Shown piece after piece: positions 11,784 to 23,679 of a DNA stretch of 64,000 nt. The notes beneath the pieces were generated by a model. That model ran no database searches. It saw only the letters and a list, made by a program, of their open reading frames with translations, and was not told the origin of the DNA. How positions within the stretch are numbered: the stretch's first letter is position 1; each line of letters opens with the position of its first letter. Origin of the DNA: Erigeron canadensis (Eukaryota > Streptophyta > Magnoliopsida > Asterales > Asteraceae); assembly GCF_010389155.1 (NCBI RefSeq), contig NC_057764.1, positions 3,224,001 through 3,288,000 on the forward strand. The letters run 5' to 3'. The position numbers and the translations under genes are program-made.

Positions 11784-14700
11784 GTATGAGGCCGAATTCA
11801 TCAGCAACATCGTCAACGACATAAGACAGAAAGTGGACTACAATGCCCTTTACATTAGAGACAAACTGGTAGGAATGAAAGAAGATGTTGTCGAGATTGA
11901 ATTATGGTTACAAGACCCGTCACCTAGTTCCACAATCCTTCTCATTCATGGGATGGGAGGCATAGGAAAAACGACCATAGCTAAATGCGTATATAACAAG
12001 AACTGTCGTGAGTATGATGGTTGTTGCTTTCTCAAAAGTATTAACGAGAATGGACTGCTTCGCTTGCAAAGTCAGCTTCTTTCAACAATTTGCAAGAGCC
12101 AAAAGGAAGAGACTATTTGGAATGAGGATGAGGGAACCACCAAGATTATGAAAGCGATACACAACAAAAAAGTACTTCTTGTACTTGATGATGTTGCAAC
12201 ACCGTCACAGCTAGACGCATTACTAGGGCCAGAAACGCTATATTCTGGAAGTAAAGTGATCATAACAACAAGGCATATGTCGTTATTAACTGCTTTCACG
12301 GTTCCTCCTAAGGTCAAAACAATTAAAACACTATCTACAAATGACTCTGTCGAGCTTTTTAGTCTATATGCCTTTCCTCAAAATCAACCCATTGAACCTT
12401 ACTATAGTCAATCAGAACAAGTAAGGCAAGTAATTCATTACTGTAAGGGTCTTCCTTTGGCTCTTAAAGTGTTGGGTTCAAATCTACGTGGAAAAAATAA
12501 TGCTCAATGGAAAGACGCCATGTCCAAGTTAGAAAAATATCCTCTTGATGTAATTCAAAGAGTTCTACAGTTGAGCTATGATTCTCTAGAAGATCAGCAT
12601 GATAAAGATTTGTTCCTACATATTGCTTGTTTTTTTGTGGGGAAGGATGAAGATTTCATTGTCAGTGTATTAGGTGAATGCAAGCTATACCCTATTATTG
12701 GAATCAAGAATCTAATTGATAGAAGTCTACTATATATTGAATCTGGGAAAGTAGAAATGCATCAACTAATCAGGGATATGGGGAAAGAAGTTGTCCGCCA
12801 AGAATCACCAAAGGATCCTGGAAAACGAAGTAGATTATGGGAACATGAAGATTGTATTAACGTGTTGCAAGAGAATGTAGTACGTGTTGTATATTCTTTT
12901 AACTATATCATAACATATTTTACCATATATCCGTGATTTACCATTTTTCCCCCCTAATCAGGGTTCAAAATACGTAGAAGGATTCAGTCTTGATATGGAA
13001 AACATCGGGGATGATAAGTTACTATCAGCTATGAAGATGAGAAATCCAATGGAACATGGTTTTGAAAAATATATAGGCATAACAATGCCGAGGAATGAAA
13101 CAAATTTCAACATTAGATCTTTTGAAAAGATGAAGAACTTGATGCTACTTCAACTAAACCATGTAACAATTGCTGGGAAATATAAGAAGTTGCCAAAAAA
13201 GTTACGACTATTGAGCTGGCATGGTTTTTCTCTTAAATCTATACCAGGCGACGTTCCTTTGGAGAAGTTGGTTGTTCTTGACATGAGTTACAGCAAATTA
13301 GAACGTGTTTGGGATGACTTTAAGGTATATCCTATGGCATCTCCTTTTAATACTTTGATTGTTGATTATTAAACTCTAGTTTGTTTTTAGGTAAGGTTAT
13401 TAACATACATGTGGTTTTTCATGTCACAGTCTATTGATACTTTATATATCCTTAATCTTAGCTACTCGGTTAAGCTAATCAAAACTCCAGATTTTGGAGG
13501 ACTCCCTGGTCTAAAGAGTTTGATCCTGAAAGGATGTACAAGTTTATCTGTGGTTGATAAATCGATTGCATATCTTGAAGGACTTGTGTTGCTTGATCTA
13601 ACTAATTGTAGAAGCCTAAGAAATATTCCATGTTTACCTACATCCCTTGTATCACTTAAAATGTCTGGTTGCCCAAACCTTGGAGCTGTTGGACGTTTTG
13701 AATGCTCTGGTTCAACTTTATTACCATCTCTTCTGGTTGAGTTGAATATCTCCAACTGCCATCTGTCTGACAACTCTTTCCCGAATGATTGGAGTAATCT
13801 AGTCTCACTGCTGCTGTTGAATATTGATAGAAACAATGTAACTAACTTGCCAAAATGTATTCAAAGCCTACCTAGGCTTCAATGGTTGGGAGCTAGTCAA
13901 TGTTCACATATCAAATCAGTTCTACGACCCCCCAAAACCCTCACATTCTTAGATATCAAATATAATAAGTCCTTGGTGAAAGTACAAGTCTCACATGGAG
14001 AACATACAGTGTGGAGTAGTGGATGCCAAAATTTAAGTTGCATAGAGGGTCGTTTCAAGTGGCAAACTATAGACAAAGTTGAGAGGAAAATAATACAAAA
14101 CATGGGGTTAGGATCATCAAATGCATATGGAGGTATCGATTTTAAACAAAAGGTGTGCTCTGTTTTTTAATAGATTAATTAGTGTTATTGAATATGTATT
14201 ACGTGCTAAGAATGAAATTAATCGAACTACATAATAGGGGGATAGTATCTGTGGACATATATGATGTTTTGTTTGACATGATGATGATGATGATGCAGGT
14301 GGTGTTTGAGTATGGGATATTCAGCACATGTGTCACACAGGAACAAATCCCTTCCTCCTGCTTCTTCATGTTTAAAGAAAGGGGTTCCCAAATATCATTT
14401 ATAGTTCCTTCTCATCATCATCGGCATAGAATTATAAGTGGCTTCACCTTGTGTCTAGTATTTTCTTCAATACCAGACAACGGCAATAGTAGGTTGTTTA
14501 TTGAATTATATAACAAGACCAAGGAATTGGAGTGGTTATATGTTACTGGAACACTTTCTAATAATGTAAAGGAAAGAAAGATAGGGGGGTGGATAAGTGT
14601 TTGGAGGTGTGACAATCTATTACATGCTGGAAATGAAATCTTTGTTCGCATTGTTAATAGATTTGATGAAGTTAGTAGGAAAGTAGAGGAATGCTGTGTG

Positions 14701-15012
14701 AACCTTATATATGAAGATGATGAAGATGTCGGGGACATGAAGGAGGGTAACGATAATGTCGTTATCAGTAGTGAATATAATGATGATGAAATAATAAGAT
14801 GGAGTGATAAAGCGTATAAAGATATTTCTAATTACGTTCATCCTGACATGGAATATCGCTTCGGATTGATTAGGGACAGGGGTTATGATTTAGGACTGGA
14901 TTATGATGAACGTTGGCAAATCTTTGGAGATAGAAGGAGTAAGGGGCCAATTAATGACGATGATATGGTTATCAATGATGATAATGATCCTGATGAGCGC
15001 TGGAAGTTCTAA
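11784..15012 (+). CDS. TIR-NBS-LRR (TNL) disease-resistance-type protein, exons 2-5
   Basis: Exons by splice sites and phase: 11784-12876, 12962-13324, 13430-14152 and 14299-15012 (stop). Exon 2 starts with the YEAEFI linker and carries a full NB-ARC: P-loop GMGGIGKTT, kinase-2 KKVLLVLDDV, RNBS-B GSKVIITTRH, GLPL motif CKGLPLALKVLGS, RNBS-D LFLHIACFF, and an MHD-region MHQLIRDMGKEVVRQ. Exon 3 (GSKYVEGFSLDM onwards) and exon 4 encode leucine-rich repeats (LDMSYSKLERVWDDF, LILKGCTSL, LDLTNC). Exon 5 is the post-LRR C-JID-type domain (FEYGIFST, ISFIVPSHHH) followed by an acidic Asp/Asn-rich tail. Such proteins sense pathogen effectors and act as NADase-type resistosomes through the TIR domain. 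No frame break seen. The start of exon 4 could instead be 13391, also in frame. The TIR exon lies 11.7 kb upstream (1-91). Without it, translation would begin at 11833 and give a TIR-less product. Confidence 0.88.
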
Positions 15013-15059
15013 TCGAGTACATATAGGCCAACGAAATTTAATGACGTCCAGGCCTAATC

Positions 15060-15065
15060 AATAAA
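15060..15065 (+). terminator. Candidate poly(A) signal of the TNL gene
   Basis: AATAAA lies 48 bases after the TNL stop codon. The 15013-15240 segment is also present behind the TNL pseudogene copy (33780-33990), consistent with a shared 3' UTR. Confidence 0.5.
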
Positions 15066-15240
15066 AGTCCCCACATGAGCGCCGGTCTCACTGCCCAAAT
15101 ATTATTATTTATGCATGTAATATATTTTGTGATCTGGGTTTTCTTTTATTTCAGACTTATTTGAATTTTTATTTTATTCAAAAATGACATTTTTGTTGGA
15201 AGTGATATCATGCAATTCATCTTCTCTCTTACAAGTATTG

Positions 15241-15734
15241 ATGAAAAAATTGTACGGATGGGAAAAAATTCCAACTGTGTGGTGTTTGTAGGAACTTAAC
15301 TTTATCTAAAAAACGAAGCCGAAATCCCTCTCCGATCCCAACTCTGATGGCCGTTTGATTATCTGGATTTAGATTTTTAGATAAAGTTATGTCAACTCTA
15401 ATGGCCGTTTGATTTAGTTAGACGACATTTCCTTACATGGATTGATAGATACAAGTGTCGTAAGACTGTAAATGTTTGGATATAGTTGTACACGTTACTG
15501 CTAATCGGCTGAAGAAGTGGCCTTAACGTTACCTGCTATAACGTAAACTTTTATATGTGGCTTAGGCATACATAAACTTTTATAGTGTCAGAAGGACGTA
15601 AAGGGTTTAGATATTGATGTGGACATTACTGTTAACCAGTTGAAGAAGTGGACCTAAATTTCTAATGCAAGGGTAGATATTGGTTTTTTTCAATACCGGG
15701 AGGTTCTCGAAGGCATGATGAAGATGGGAGAGGT
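15241..15734. other. Intergenic DNA with imperfect internal duplications
   Basis: GGCCGTTTGATT occurs twice (about 15350 and 15402). A segment ending GAAGAAGTGG is repeated imperfectly at about 15455-15525 and 15580-15650. It may include decayed upstream exons of the MAD1 copy, but I cannot align them. Confidence 0.3.
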
Positions 15735-18700
15735 CAGTAGGTCGCTGCACGTTTGAAAGAAGTAGAGGTTGGTCTTGATGCTGCTGAAAATGCTAGACAG
15801 AATGCTGAAACAGAGTCTGCATTGACCAAAGAGAAGGTGGAGGCTTTGAAATTGGAGTTCAAGCGGTCTGAGTTACTGGTAAGTTAGTGTATCCTTCTAT
15901 ACATCCATTAATGGAATGAAACCAGAAATTTACATATGAATAACTTAATATAGTTTGCAAAGTTTGTTTTACATAAATTAAATTTTCTTGGGTCTTCTTG
16001 ACCTTTTGTTATATGGTTTTCAATTATTTTGTTTATATGTTGGTTTAACAACAGTCTTATGTGTAATTTTCTTGATAAGAAGCCAGTATGACAAGTGGTT
16101 GTTAGTTCTTTGTATCTGATTGTGATTTTTGTTGCCCACTTTTATTTCTGTTAGATGGTATGTTTTGGCCACATTATATGCATTCCTGTTTTATGTGCCA
16201 TTAGTATTGTTTAAAAACTTGCATGTTTGCAGCTTTCTTTAGTCACTGAGGAGAGAAATCATTTGAAAACTGTTGTTGGTCAACTGAAGCAGCAGAAGAA
16301 TGTCGAAGCAGGGACAGCAATGACCGATGGAACAGTTCAGGTTGTGCATCAGAGAGGTCATGCTCTTCAGTTTTATCTAGTTGGTGTGTTGTGCTAATGC
16401 AGATTTGTTACTTCGTTTACAACGATAGGAAGTTGAGTCATCTATTTCAATGAAGGAAGATTATATAAAGAAACTGGAGAGCTCTATAGTCGAGCAAAAA
16501 GACGTTAATGCTCGTCAGCATAATGAAATAAAGTTGCTTAATGAGAGGCTTAATAATTAATCAAGAAGAATAAAGTCATTAGAGAGGGAGGATGATCGTC
16601 TCCGATCAGAGATAGCTATATTGGAGTCAAAGGTTTGATTCTCGAATATTGAATGTCTTCTATTTTATGGTTTTTTTTAAAAGTAGTTCTGTTTCTATTA
16701 TTGATATATAGGAGTGCATATGAAGTGAGTTGCTACTGAATTTATTCTCAAGTAGAATTGTAAACATACATCTGATACAAAAGGTCATCTTTACTCTACT
16801 TGATTCCATTTTAGGCGGCCCATTAGTGTATTAGGATACATCTTATTGACCTAGTATATGGAACTAATTAATAATGCAATAATCTAATAAAGTGTACTTG
16901 ATTTTTTGGATGTAAGTGTATTTTATGATCTTTATCATTTAGTTATCCCTCTTTCAGTTGACGATATATACTCTCATTTGCAGCTGGCTCATGGTGATTT
17001 TTCATCAGCAAATACAAAAGTACCGCGTATGGTGAACAGCTTGGCAGTTGACAGTGAGGCAAAACAGACAATAGAGGCTTTGCAGAATGAATTGCAGAAG
17101 ACAAAAGAGAGATTACAAGCTGTTGAAGAGTTAAAAAAGCAGTCAGGTATTTTCTAGCTACAACAATAGTATCTTATGCACCAAAATCTAACCCTTATTG
17201 AAGTGTAAGCCAAATTTTCAATTATTTGAAAAGTTGAAATACATAGTTCCATGATTACATTAAGTGCTTTAATCATTGATTTGTTTAGTTTGAGTAAGCA
17301 TATTTTTGACTACATACTTCTAAAATTAAGCCGAAAGTTTATCAACAGTTATATACCCTTTTTTGTGTGTCACCTGTGCTTTGTGCTCTTCCACTTCATC
17401 ACCTCATCACTTGTCCCTTTTTGGATGTTTCTGTTTTGGGCTTGAGGTTATTTCAGTCTCAGTAGTTAATGCCCTTTTATTGGCGGTGGATTACAGTTAT
17501 TTTTTTAGTTGATGTTATTCAGTCGATTGCTGTTGTGCTTTATAGGTGATGCAGGGACATTGGTAGCTAGACTCATATATTTCTGGAAAAATAGTTCAAT
17601 TAAAAGAGCAAATTGCCACCCTCGAAAAACGTGAGGAAAGGTGAGTGACGTTGTTTGTTGATCTTGGAGCTGTTTGTGTTTGGACTTCCTAGTTAACAAT
17701 GCTGCATGATTTAGGTATAGAGCAGTTTTTGCAGATAGAATCTCAGATTTTCGAAGGGCTTGCTGTGAATTGTTTGGCTACAAGGTACCTGTGGAGTTGC
17801 ATAGGTTCATGTTTGGAGTAGTTTTTATTCTGCTAATGTTATGTTGACCTTAGAAGCGTATGGTTACGTGAAAAACATATAACTGTTTGAGAGCATTTAC
17901 GATTAAATTTAATCTCCAAGCTTCATAGAAGAGGTGTAAAGATGGGCAGAGGCTGGGTTGACCTGCAAACATATATTATCTATTTTTAATTTTCGTATAA
18001 TAAGATATGTGTTAATTATGATTACTAAAAATATGGCTATAATTTAATAACTTAATCTTGGAGTAAAATGATTCAGAGTTATGCATTAAAAAGATACTTT
18101 GGGATAATTGCATGTTGAATTTATTATATTGAGAAATGCAAGACAGAGCATGATACCGTGATAAAGAGTTGGTCAATGGTATATTGGATCGGTTTTGATT
18201 TGCATTTAACTTCTGATTGAAGTAGTTTTTAGTTAACTTATTTCTTACTGATGCAGATTGTCATGGATGATCACCAACGACCAGATGGGATTCCTGTTAC
18301 ACATTTTACCCTTCAGTCAATATATGCTCAAAGTGACGATGAAAAACTTCAGTTTGAGTACGAATCAGGGAACACAAAAATTCTGGTAAGATGCTATTCA
18401 TATTTGAGGTCAAATAGTCTATAGACACGCAGCATGTTTCAAATAGTCAACATATTATAGGAGAATTTGTATTGAAGTATTCAGCCACAAGCCTTATAAT
18501 GCAGATTTGTAAATTTTAATATTTCACGCAAATAAATACACACAACAGTGTGATATATCTAAACAGGTACAATTCTTTATATTCTGTCGTGTATTATAAT
18601 AAGACATGTTAACCACTTAAGTTAGCTCAAGTGGCCATCTGCCTCTGTTAAAGGGGGGGCAATATGTAGGGGTGTGGTAATAAAACAATCCACCCGGGTT

Positions 18701-19578
18701 CGGGGTGTGCAAACCCTCAACCGACTCCACTATGGGAATTTTTCATCGGATAAATTACCTGATGCACAAAGGCTTGCAGGGGCTATGTGTAGGTACCAAG
18801 TACATGGGACTAAGGGGTTCCCATCAATCTATCCTTTATATAATAAGAAATGTATTAACCTTATGAGCTAAACATATTTTTCTTTCCCTAACAAAAGTTT
18901 TCTAAGGTAGGAGGGTAGGACTATATCCTAGTGAACTCCTTATCTACAGATATATACTTCTACAGTTCTACGCATCAATCTCCTTTGATAACGTTATTTG
19001 ACCTACATGCTCGTTTTCTGTGAAATGGAAATGCTTCATTGCATCGAAATTATTGCTATTGCTAATGTGACCAGCAAACTACTTGTTAGAGGTGCCATTC
19101 CGACCTCCCGTCATGCATGAATAAGCCCCTTGGTTGCGCTTTATCTCAAATTAGGTCAATTCTAAAATTTAAGAGAACATGGGTTAAACGGATTGAAAGT
19201 CATTTAGACTTTAATTTTATTGCATACATCCTCCTAAGTCGCATTTACATAAAGTTTAGATCACAATGTGAATTTATTCATTATTTTTTCTATAATCTTT
19301 TTGCTGTTTTTTGCTGGTTACCTGGCTGTCAACCCCTTCTCTTGATGGCCAGTTGCTATCCGCACCCCGTGCTATTGTCACCTGGTCACATTACTTGCTA
19401 TATTTTGCTTGGAGATATCTTATTGAATTAGAATTTAGTGGTGTGGTATGAGCACCATGTCTAAAAAGAATGCTTTTTGATTTTCCAGGTTGAGATTTTC
19501 ATACAAAAGCTGAACTCTATTCCAGCTTTTACTGCCAATTTGACAGTCGAGTCTTTTAATAAGAGGACATTAACATGA
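15735..19578 (+). pseudogene. MAD1: MAD1 spindle-assembly-checkpoint gene, 5'-truncated and broken
   Basis: Eight exon-like blocks keep plant MAD1 C-terminal sequence: 15735-15878, 16233-16340, 16429-16632, 16984-17146, 17546-17640, 17715-17784, 18257-18385 and 19489-19578. They read as coiled coil (AARLKEVEVGLDAAENARQN, TEERNHLKTVVGQLKQQ) and end in the RWD-like C-terminal domain (RACCELFGYK, HFTLQSIYAQSDDEKLQFEY, NSIPAFTANLTVESFN). MAD1 recruits MAD2 to unattached kinetochores. Damage is visible. An in-frame TAA at 16558-16560 sits inside the third block, where a Glu codon is expected. A one-base gain near 17565 shifts the frame in the fifth block (the frame DSYISGKIVQLKEQIATLEK starts only after it). 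The short exon expected between 18385 and 19489 is not apparent, and the N-terminal half of the gene is absent. Splice dinucleotides survive, so this is a DNA-level partial duplicate rather than a retrocopy. Confidence 0.85.
18612..18862 (+). mobile_element. tRNA-derived SINE-like insertion
   Basis: TAGCTCAAGTGGCC resembles a pol III A box. GGGTTCGGGGTGTGCAAACCC, about 75 bases later, stands in the B-box position. A more GC-rich body follows and ends near TTTATATAATAAG. It lies in the last large intron of the MAD1 pseudogene. Confidence 0.55.
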
Positions 19579-21657
19579 GGTATGTAAAACAACTTTGTCT
19601 TGTTGCTTCACTATACTTGAATAACGGCCCAACCTCCCAGTTTCCTTCACCCATCTATAATTTTGTTACTGTTGAACAAAATTTTGCATAGAAGGCTAAT
19701 TGTGTTGAAAACATATCTTATGTGCTGATTGCTAGTTATAAGTGGGTCAACGCAGTAGTTCACTAAGGTTAAGGAAGCTAGTTGAACCCGTTAGATACAC
19801 TGTTGTGATATTATGCTTTAACGGTGCTATATATCCTCGTATTGCTGCCCTGTTTGGAAATATAAAAACACAAAAAAACATTTGCAAAAGTAGATCGCAC
19901 AGCCATATCATAATGGACACCTCATAAAATGATTACAATCACGAACCGACAGTGAATATGTACCTTTTGGTCCTTATCTAATGAAGTGAGTTATCCAGAA
20001 TTGATTAATACAACATTAGAGCAGCTGTGTAACTCTAAGTTGTCTACGTTCTTGCATGCTGATTGTAACGTTCTTGCATGCTGATTGTAAGAACCAAGCT
20101 GACTTCCACCTGCCAGCGTGCCCTTCTAGACTTGATTTTCATTTTCAACTTCAGACCAAGTGCTTATCTTTAATGTTGATGCAGCTTGAAAATGAGCATA
20201 TTCTAAATACACAACATAATTAAGATGTTCAAGCTGACTTAGCTTGGATCAGCCCAAGTTGACTTAGCTCCAGAACTAAAGACTTAAGTATTTCTGAATG
20301 TTGTTTATCATATCCTCAAATCAAACCACTATCAGCTTGTCTCTAACAAGTCGTCAAGAATCAAGAGTTTCCCAAATTTCCACTTTAATTTGGATATATG
20401 ACCCTAAAGAGATGTTAAGTTCAAGTCATGAGTGTTACAATTGTAGATACCTTACTTAATTTCTCAAAAAATGTCCATTCCTCCACACCAATGCGGGTTA
20501 AAAAGACACCACAACTGACAGCGAGTATGAGTTGTCTTTTTGATGAATCAAGTCCACCATAAAAAAAACCTTGACAACCTCTCACATTGGCACTTCATGA
20601 TGAAAACATAACCTTAATAGTTTCATAAACATTCAAACACCTAAAAAAGTTCATTAGCCGATTGTCTAAAAGGTTTTATTTGATTTCAAACATCAGAAGT
20701 TTACTTATCGGGTATGATTGCTTTTTCATTGTGTTAATGCTTTTAGTGAGTAATGACAAAAACCATCTTTTTCTTTATCTTTAAGTGAATAAGAAAAAAT
20801 ATGTAACCTTACCTCATCCTCAGTGAATCCAATCACCTAATTAGTAGCATATATCTCCACGGACTCTGAACTCCACAATAATCCAGTCAGCTTTATGTGT
20901 TTTAATTTTATATAAACCTGTTGTCAATAAACTTTAACAAATCCAATTAGAACTATAATTTGCTGACATAATCTCAATTTAACAGTGTTTTTTAGTTGTA
21001 TGCATCTATGTGTGCACACTGCAACAAATAAGTTGCTTCATCACACATTAAACTTTTTTTTCTTTTTGACATATCTATACATTTTGAAATGCATTGATGT
21101 GGTAGGAGTATTCATCACTAAGCTACAAAAATTTGCGTTACGTCTGTGGTGCGTAGTAGACGTGAAATTGTATTTCAGGAGAACTGATCTTCATTTTTTT
21201 TTTCCAACTCCAAGGGCATTAGGTTCCCAAACGAAATCGGAATTCCCAATACAAAAGAAATACTACCTAAAATCGTAAACTTCATATGGTAATTTTTGGA
21301 GGTTAGTAAAGATAAATTCTACAGAATTCACATGTTTTGGATCCAATTGTTAGAAATTAGTGGACTAAATGAATATTACGATTTACGTAGTAATTGTTCT
21401 TTGTTGGTATATTCCAATTTATTTGTGAACCTGATGTCACTAGGAGTTTTGGGACATCATTAATGACTTTTTGCAGTTGCACTCCATGACGTACGGCATA
21501 AGAGATTCCATGAATATATAATGGAAAAATCTTATATGTTGTTAACGGCACTGCTAATTGTACATCATCTTCTTTAATCATGATGAAACAAATACCCAGA
21601 CCACTTGAATGGAGGTTAACAGTACCCTAAATATAAGAAGAATGACAAAAGAAAAAG
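19579..21657. other. Intergenic DNA, no gene recognised
   Basis: AT-rich. The GTTCTTGCATGCTGATTGTA segment is duplicated back-to-back near 20048-20090. Several AGCTGAC/CAAGCTGACTTAGCTT words at 20090-20350 resemble those in the LTR at 26798-27842, so part of this is probably decayed retroelement. A 74-codon minus ORF at 21357-21581 has no family I recognise. Confidence 0.4.
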
Positions 21658-22016
21658 AGAGAACGACACAAATCGTCCCTGTGGTTTACCCAAAACATCA
21701 CCGTTCGTCCTTATGGTTCAATAACCTCACCGGCAGTCCTTTATAGAAGGATAAGGTTCACCTTTAGTCCTTTCAGATAACGATCGTTATACCTCCTCCG
21801 TTACCACCCCACGTGCGTTCCACGTGAGGGGTAATCCAGACTTTTCCCCCTCCACTTGTATCTACAGTCTCTTTCTCGTCTTATATATATATATACTCCA
21901 CTCCACCCATATTAGAATCAAACAACCCTTTTTACATAACAAAATTAGTTTTGGCAATAATATTTCTTCCCTCCCGCCCTCCCACATTTATACGAACCCA
22001 GCAACAAATTCAAGAA

Positions 22017-22114
22017 TGGTGTTTTGTGGGTGTGGAAAGCAAGCAATAATCATTACATCATGGACACCCAAAAACCCAGGAAGACGATTCTATGCTTGTC
22101 CTAACCAGGTTTAA
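22017..22114 (+). CDS. GRF-type zinc-finger exon inside the MULE
   Basis: ATG at 22017 gives MVFCGCGKQAIIITSWTPKN, then PGRRFYACPNQ at a CAG/GT donor (splice point about 22108). This is the first half of a GRF zinc finger (CxCG...T..TxxNPGRRFxxC). The second half (GCxFFxW-like) is not seen downstream. GRF fingers bind nucleic acid and are common in plant MULE-associated proteins. It is a remnant or a short hitch-hiking exon, not a full gene. Confidence 0.6.
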
Positions 22115-22169
22115 TTTCGGTTCATTTTCAATTAGGTTTTTACTATGAACAAAAATTGAATTGGGGGTT

Positions 22170-22580
22170 TTATCTAGCTGTGTCATCATCAGAGATTTCC
22201 TCAATCACAACTTTGGATTTTCTAGGCACAAAATAATCTGCTAAGTTTGTCATGCCATGTTCTATGTAAACAGATATCAGATTGGCATTCTCTACATAGT
22301 TAGACAAATTATTAACATCTTGGTCACTTGCTAGGGGTTGCAAACCATCATCTAATGAACTTCCTGGTTTTAAAAAATGATAGTACATAACTTGTCCTCT
22401 AGTGTAACCTAAATCCTCCATAATGGAGTCCATTTCATGAACCAAAAAGTTATCAATATTTATGCAGACAGCATAGTTAATCTTACCCTTCTCATATGAA
22501 AGACCTGGCCATTCGGTGAAGAAACCTCCATGGTGAATCATCAATGAGAACAACCTAGCATAAGAATCTACATGAAACAT
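22170..22580 (-). CDS. PB1-like domain protein of MULE origin (136 aa)
   Basis: The ORF reads MFHVDSYARLFSLMIHHGG, then FFTEWPGLSYEKGKINYAV, MDSIMEDLGYTRGQVMYYHF and ISVYIEHGM, ending in an acidic EEISDDD tail. The HHGG...P...Y..GK..Y.......D.....M.....LG......YYHF pattern is that of the PB1-like domain found at the N terminus of many plant MuDR-type transposase proteins. Here the zinc-knuckle, MULE transposase and SWIM parts are absent. It converges with the GRF exon on the other strand, about 55 bases apart. It could be expressed as a short ORF; coding constraint is unproven. Confidence 0.6.
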   Translation of the reverse strand: MFHVDSYARLFSLMIHHGGFFTEWPGLSYEKGKINYAVCINIDNFLVHEMDSIMEDLGYTRGQVMYYHFLKPGSSLDDGLQPLASDQDVNNLSNYVENANLISVYIEHGMTNLADYFVPRKSKVVIEEISDDDTAR

Positions 22581-23078
22581 ATAATGAAAAAAATAATTAC
22601 TTTAATAGTTAAAAAGAAAAAAAAAACAATAAAAAATAAACCCTAAAAGAAATCAAACCCTAAAAACAAGAAAATGGAGAAAAACTTACGATATATTTGG
22701 TCGAGGTTCCATAAGTGGTCTTCTCCACGAGCGCGAATACTTTTGATGGTTTTTTTAGAGCATTGGAAATGGAAAAATGGAAAGGGTTTTTTGATGGTTT
22801 TTTTTTTGGAATATTAAAGAATGAAATAAGAGGGACGAACGGTGAGTTTTATATAGAGAAGAAAGAGACTGTAGACACAAGTGGAGGGGGAAAAGTCTGG
22901 ATTACCCCTCACGTGGAACGCACGTGGGGTGGTAACGGAGGAGGTATAACGATCGTTATCTGAAAGGACTAAAGGTGAACCTTATTCTCCTATAAAGGAC
23001 TGCCGGTGAGGTTATTGAACCATAAGGACGAACGGTGATGTTTTGGGTAAACCACATGGACAATTTGTTTCGTTCTCT

Positions 23079-23679
23079 AAAAAAAAAAAAAAAAAAAAAA
23101 AAAACTTTGGAGCCATAAAATATCTTGTGGTTTATGCTACAGACATCAACCATCAACAATGCATATATATATATATATATATAAACAAAAATACATTACG
23201 AATTACCATCTAATTCTTATAAAACTACGTATGAATATAAAAAACAAATATGAGGTACTTGCGTATGAATTTCTATCTGTGGCAAAAACTAATACTCATC
23301 TTCTTTGCAATAAGGTATTTTTTTGGGCTAAGGCGGAGCCAGAAAAGTTTTTATGAGGGGGCTCGTATCTGATAATGTAAAAAAATTGGTCCTAGCTCGG
23401 AAATAAAAAATGAACTCTTAAAATAATTTTGTTCCCATACCGAGTGTAATACTCATATTTAAAAAATACCAATTTTTTAATAAATAAAGACCAAATGCCG
23501 GACAAGGTCTTATTAAATGAAAACTTATTGAGTCATAATGCAAGAAAGCGGAAGATATATTTTTTTATGAAATAGTCAGCTTGTATATATATTTTTCCTA
23601 CATATATACTACAAAACATTGTATAATAATTTGAAAGAATTTTATTTCAACAAACAATTACACTATTAATGTTTTACAC
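23079..23679. other. Intergenic DNA with poly(A) and (TA)n tracts
   Basis: An A run at 23079-23104 and (TA)n near 23162-23182 are followed by AT-rich sequence. GGCGGAGCCAGAAAAGTTTT near 23330 resembles a segment at about 44505-44600 (GTGGCGGATCCAGAGATG), a possible dispersed repeat. Confidence 0.4.

Larger units (their letters stand above)
21658..23078. mobile_element. MULE-type transposon (1.4 kb) with ~230-bp terminal inverted repeats
   Basis: The left terminus (AGAGAACGACACAAATCGTC, about 21658-21888) recurs inverted at about 22850-23078 with few differences, for example the shared CACGTGCGTTCCACGTGAGG block. Long near-identical terminal repeats are typical of Mutator-like elements. The interior carries a GRF zinc-finger exon on plus and a PB1-like ORF on minus but no transposase catalytic core, so it is non-autonomous. 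The flanks are AAGAAAAAG and AAAAAAAAA; a 9-bp target duplication is possible but unproven because both are A-rich. Confidence 0.8.

Noticed and set aside
16906..17157. 83-codon ORF as an independent small gene
   Set aside because: Its second half is the MAD1 exon block at 16984-17146; the first half is intron.
21357..21581. 74-codon minus-strand ORF with no stop-rich context
   Set aside because: There are no recognisable domains, splice partners or homologue; its length is within chance expectation for this window.
22715..22963. 82-codon plus-strand ORF
   Set aside because: Most of it lies in the right terminal inverted repeat of the MULE; no protein family is evident.
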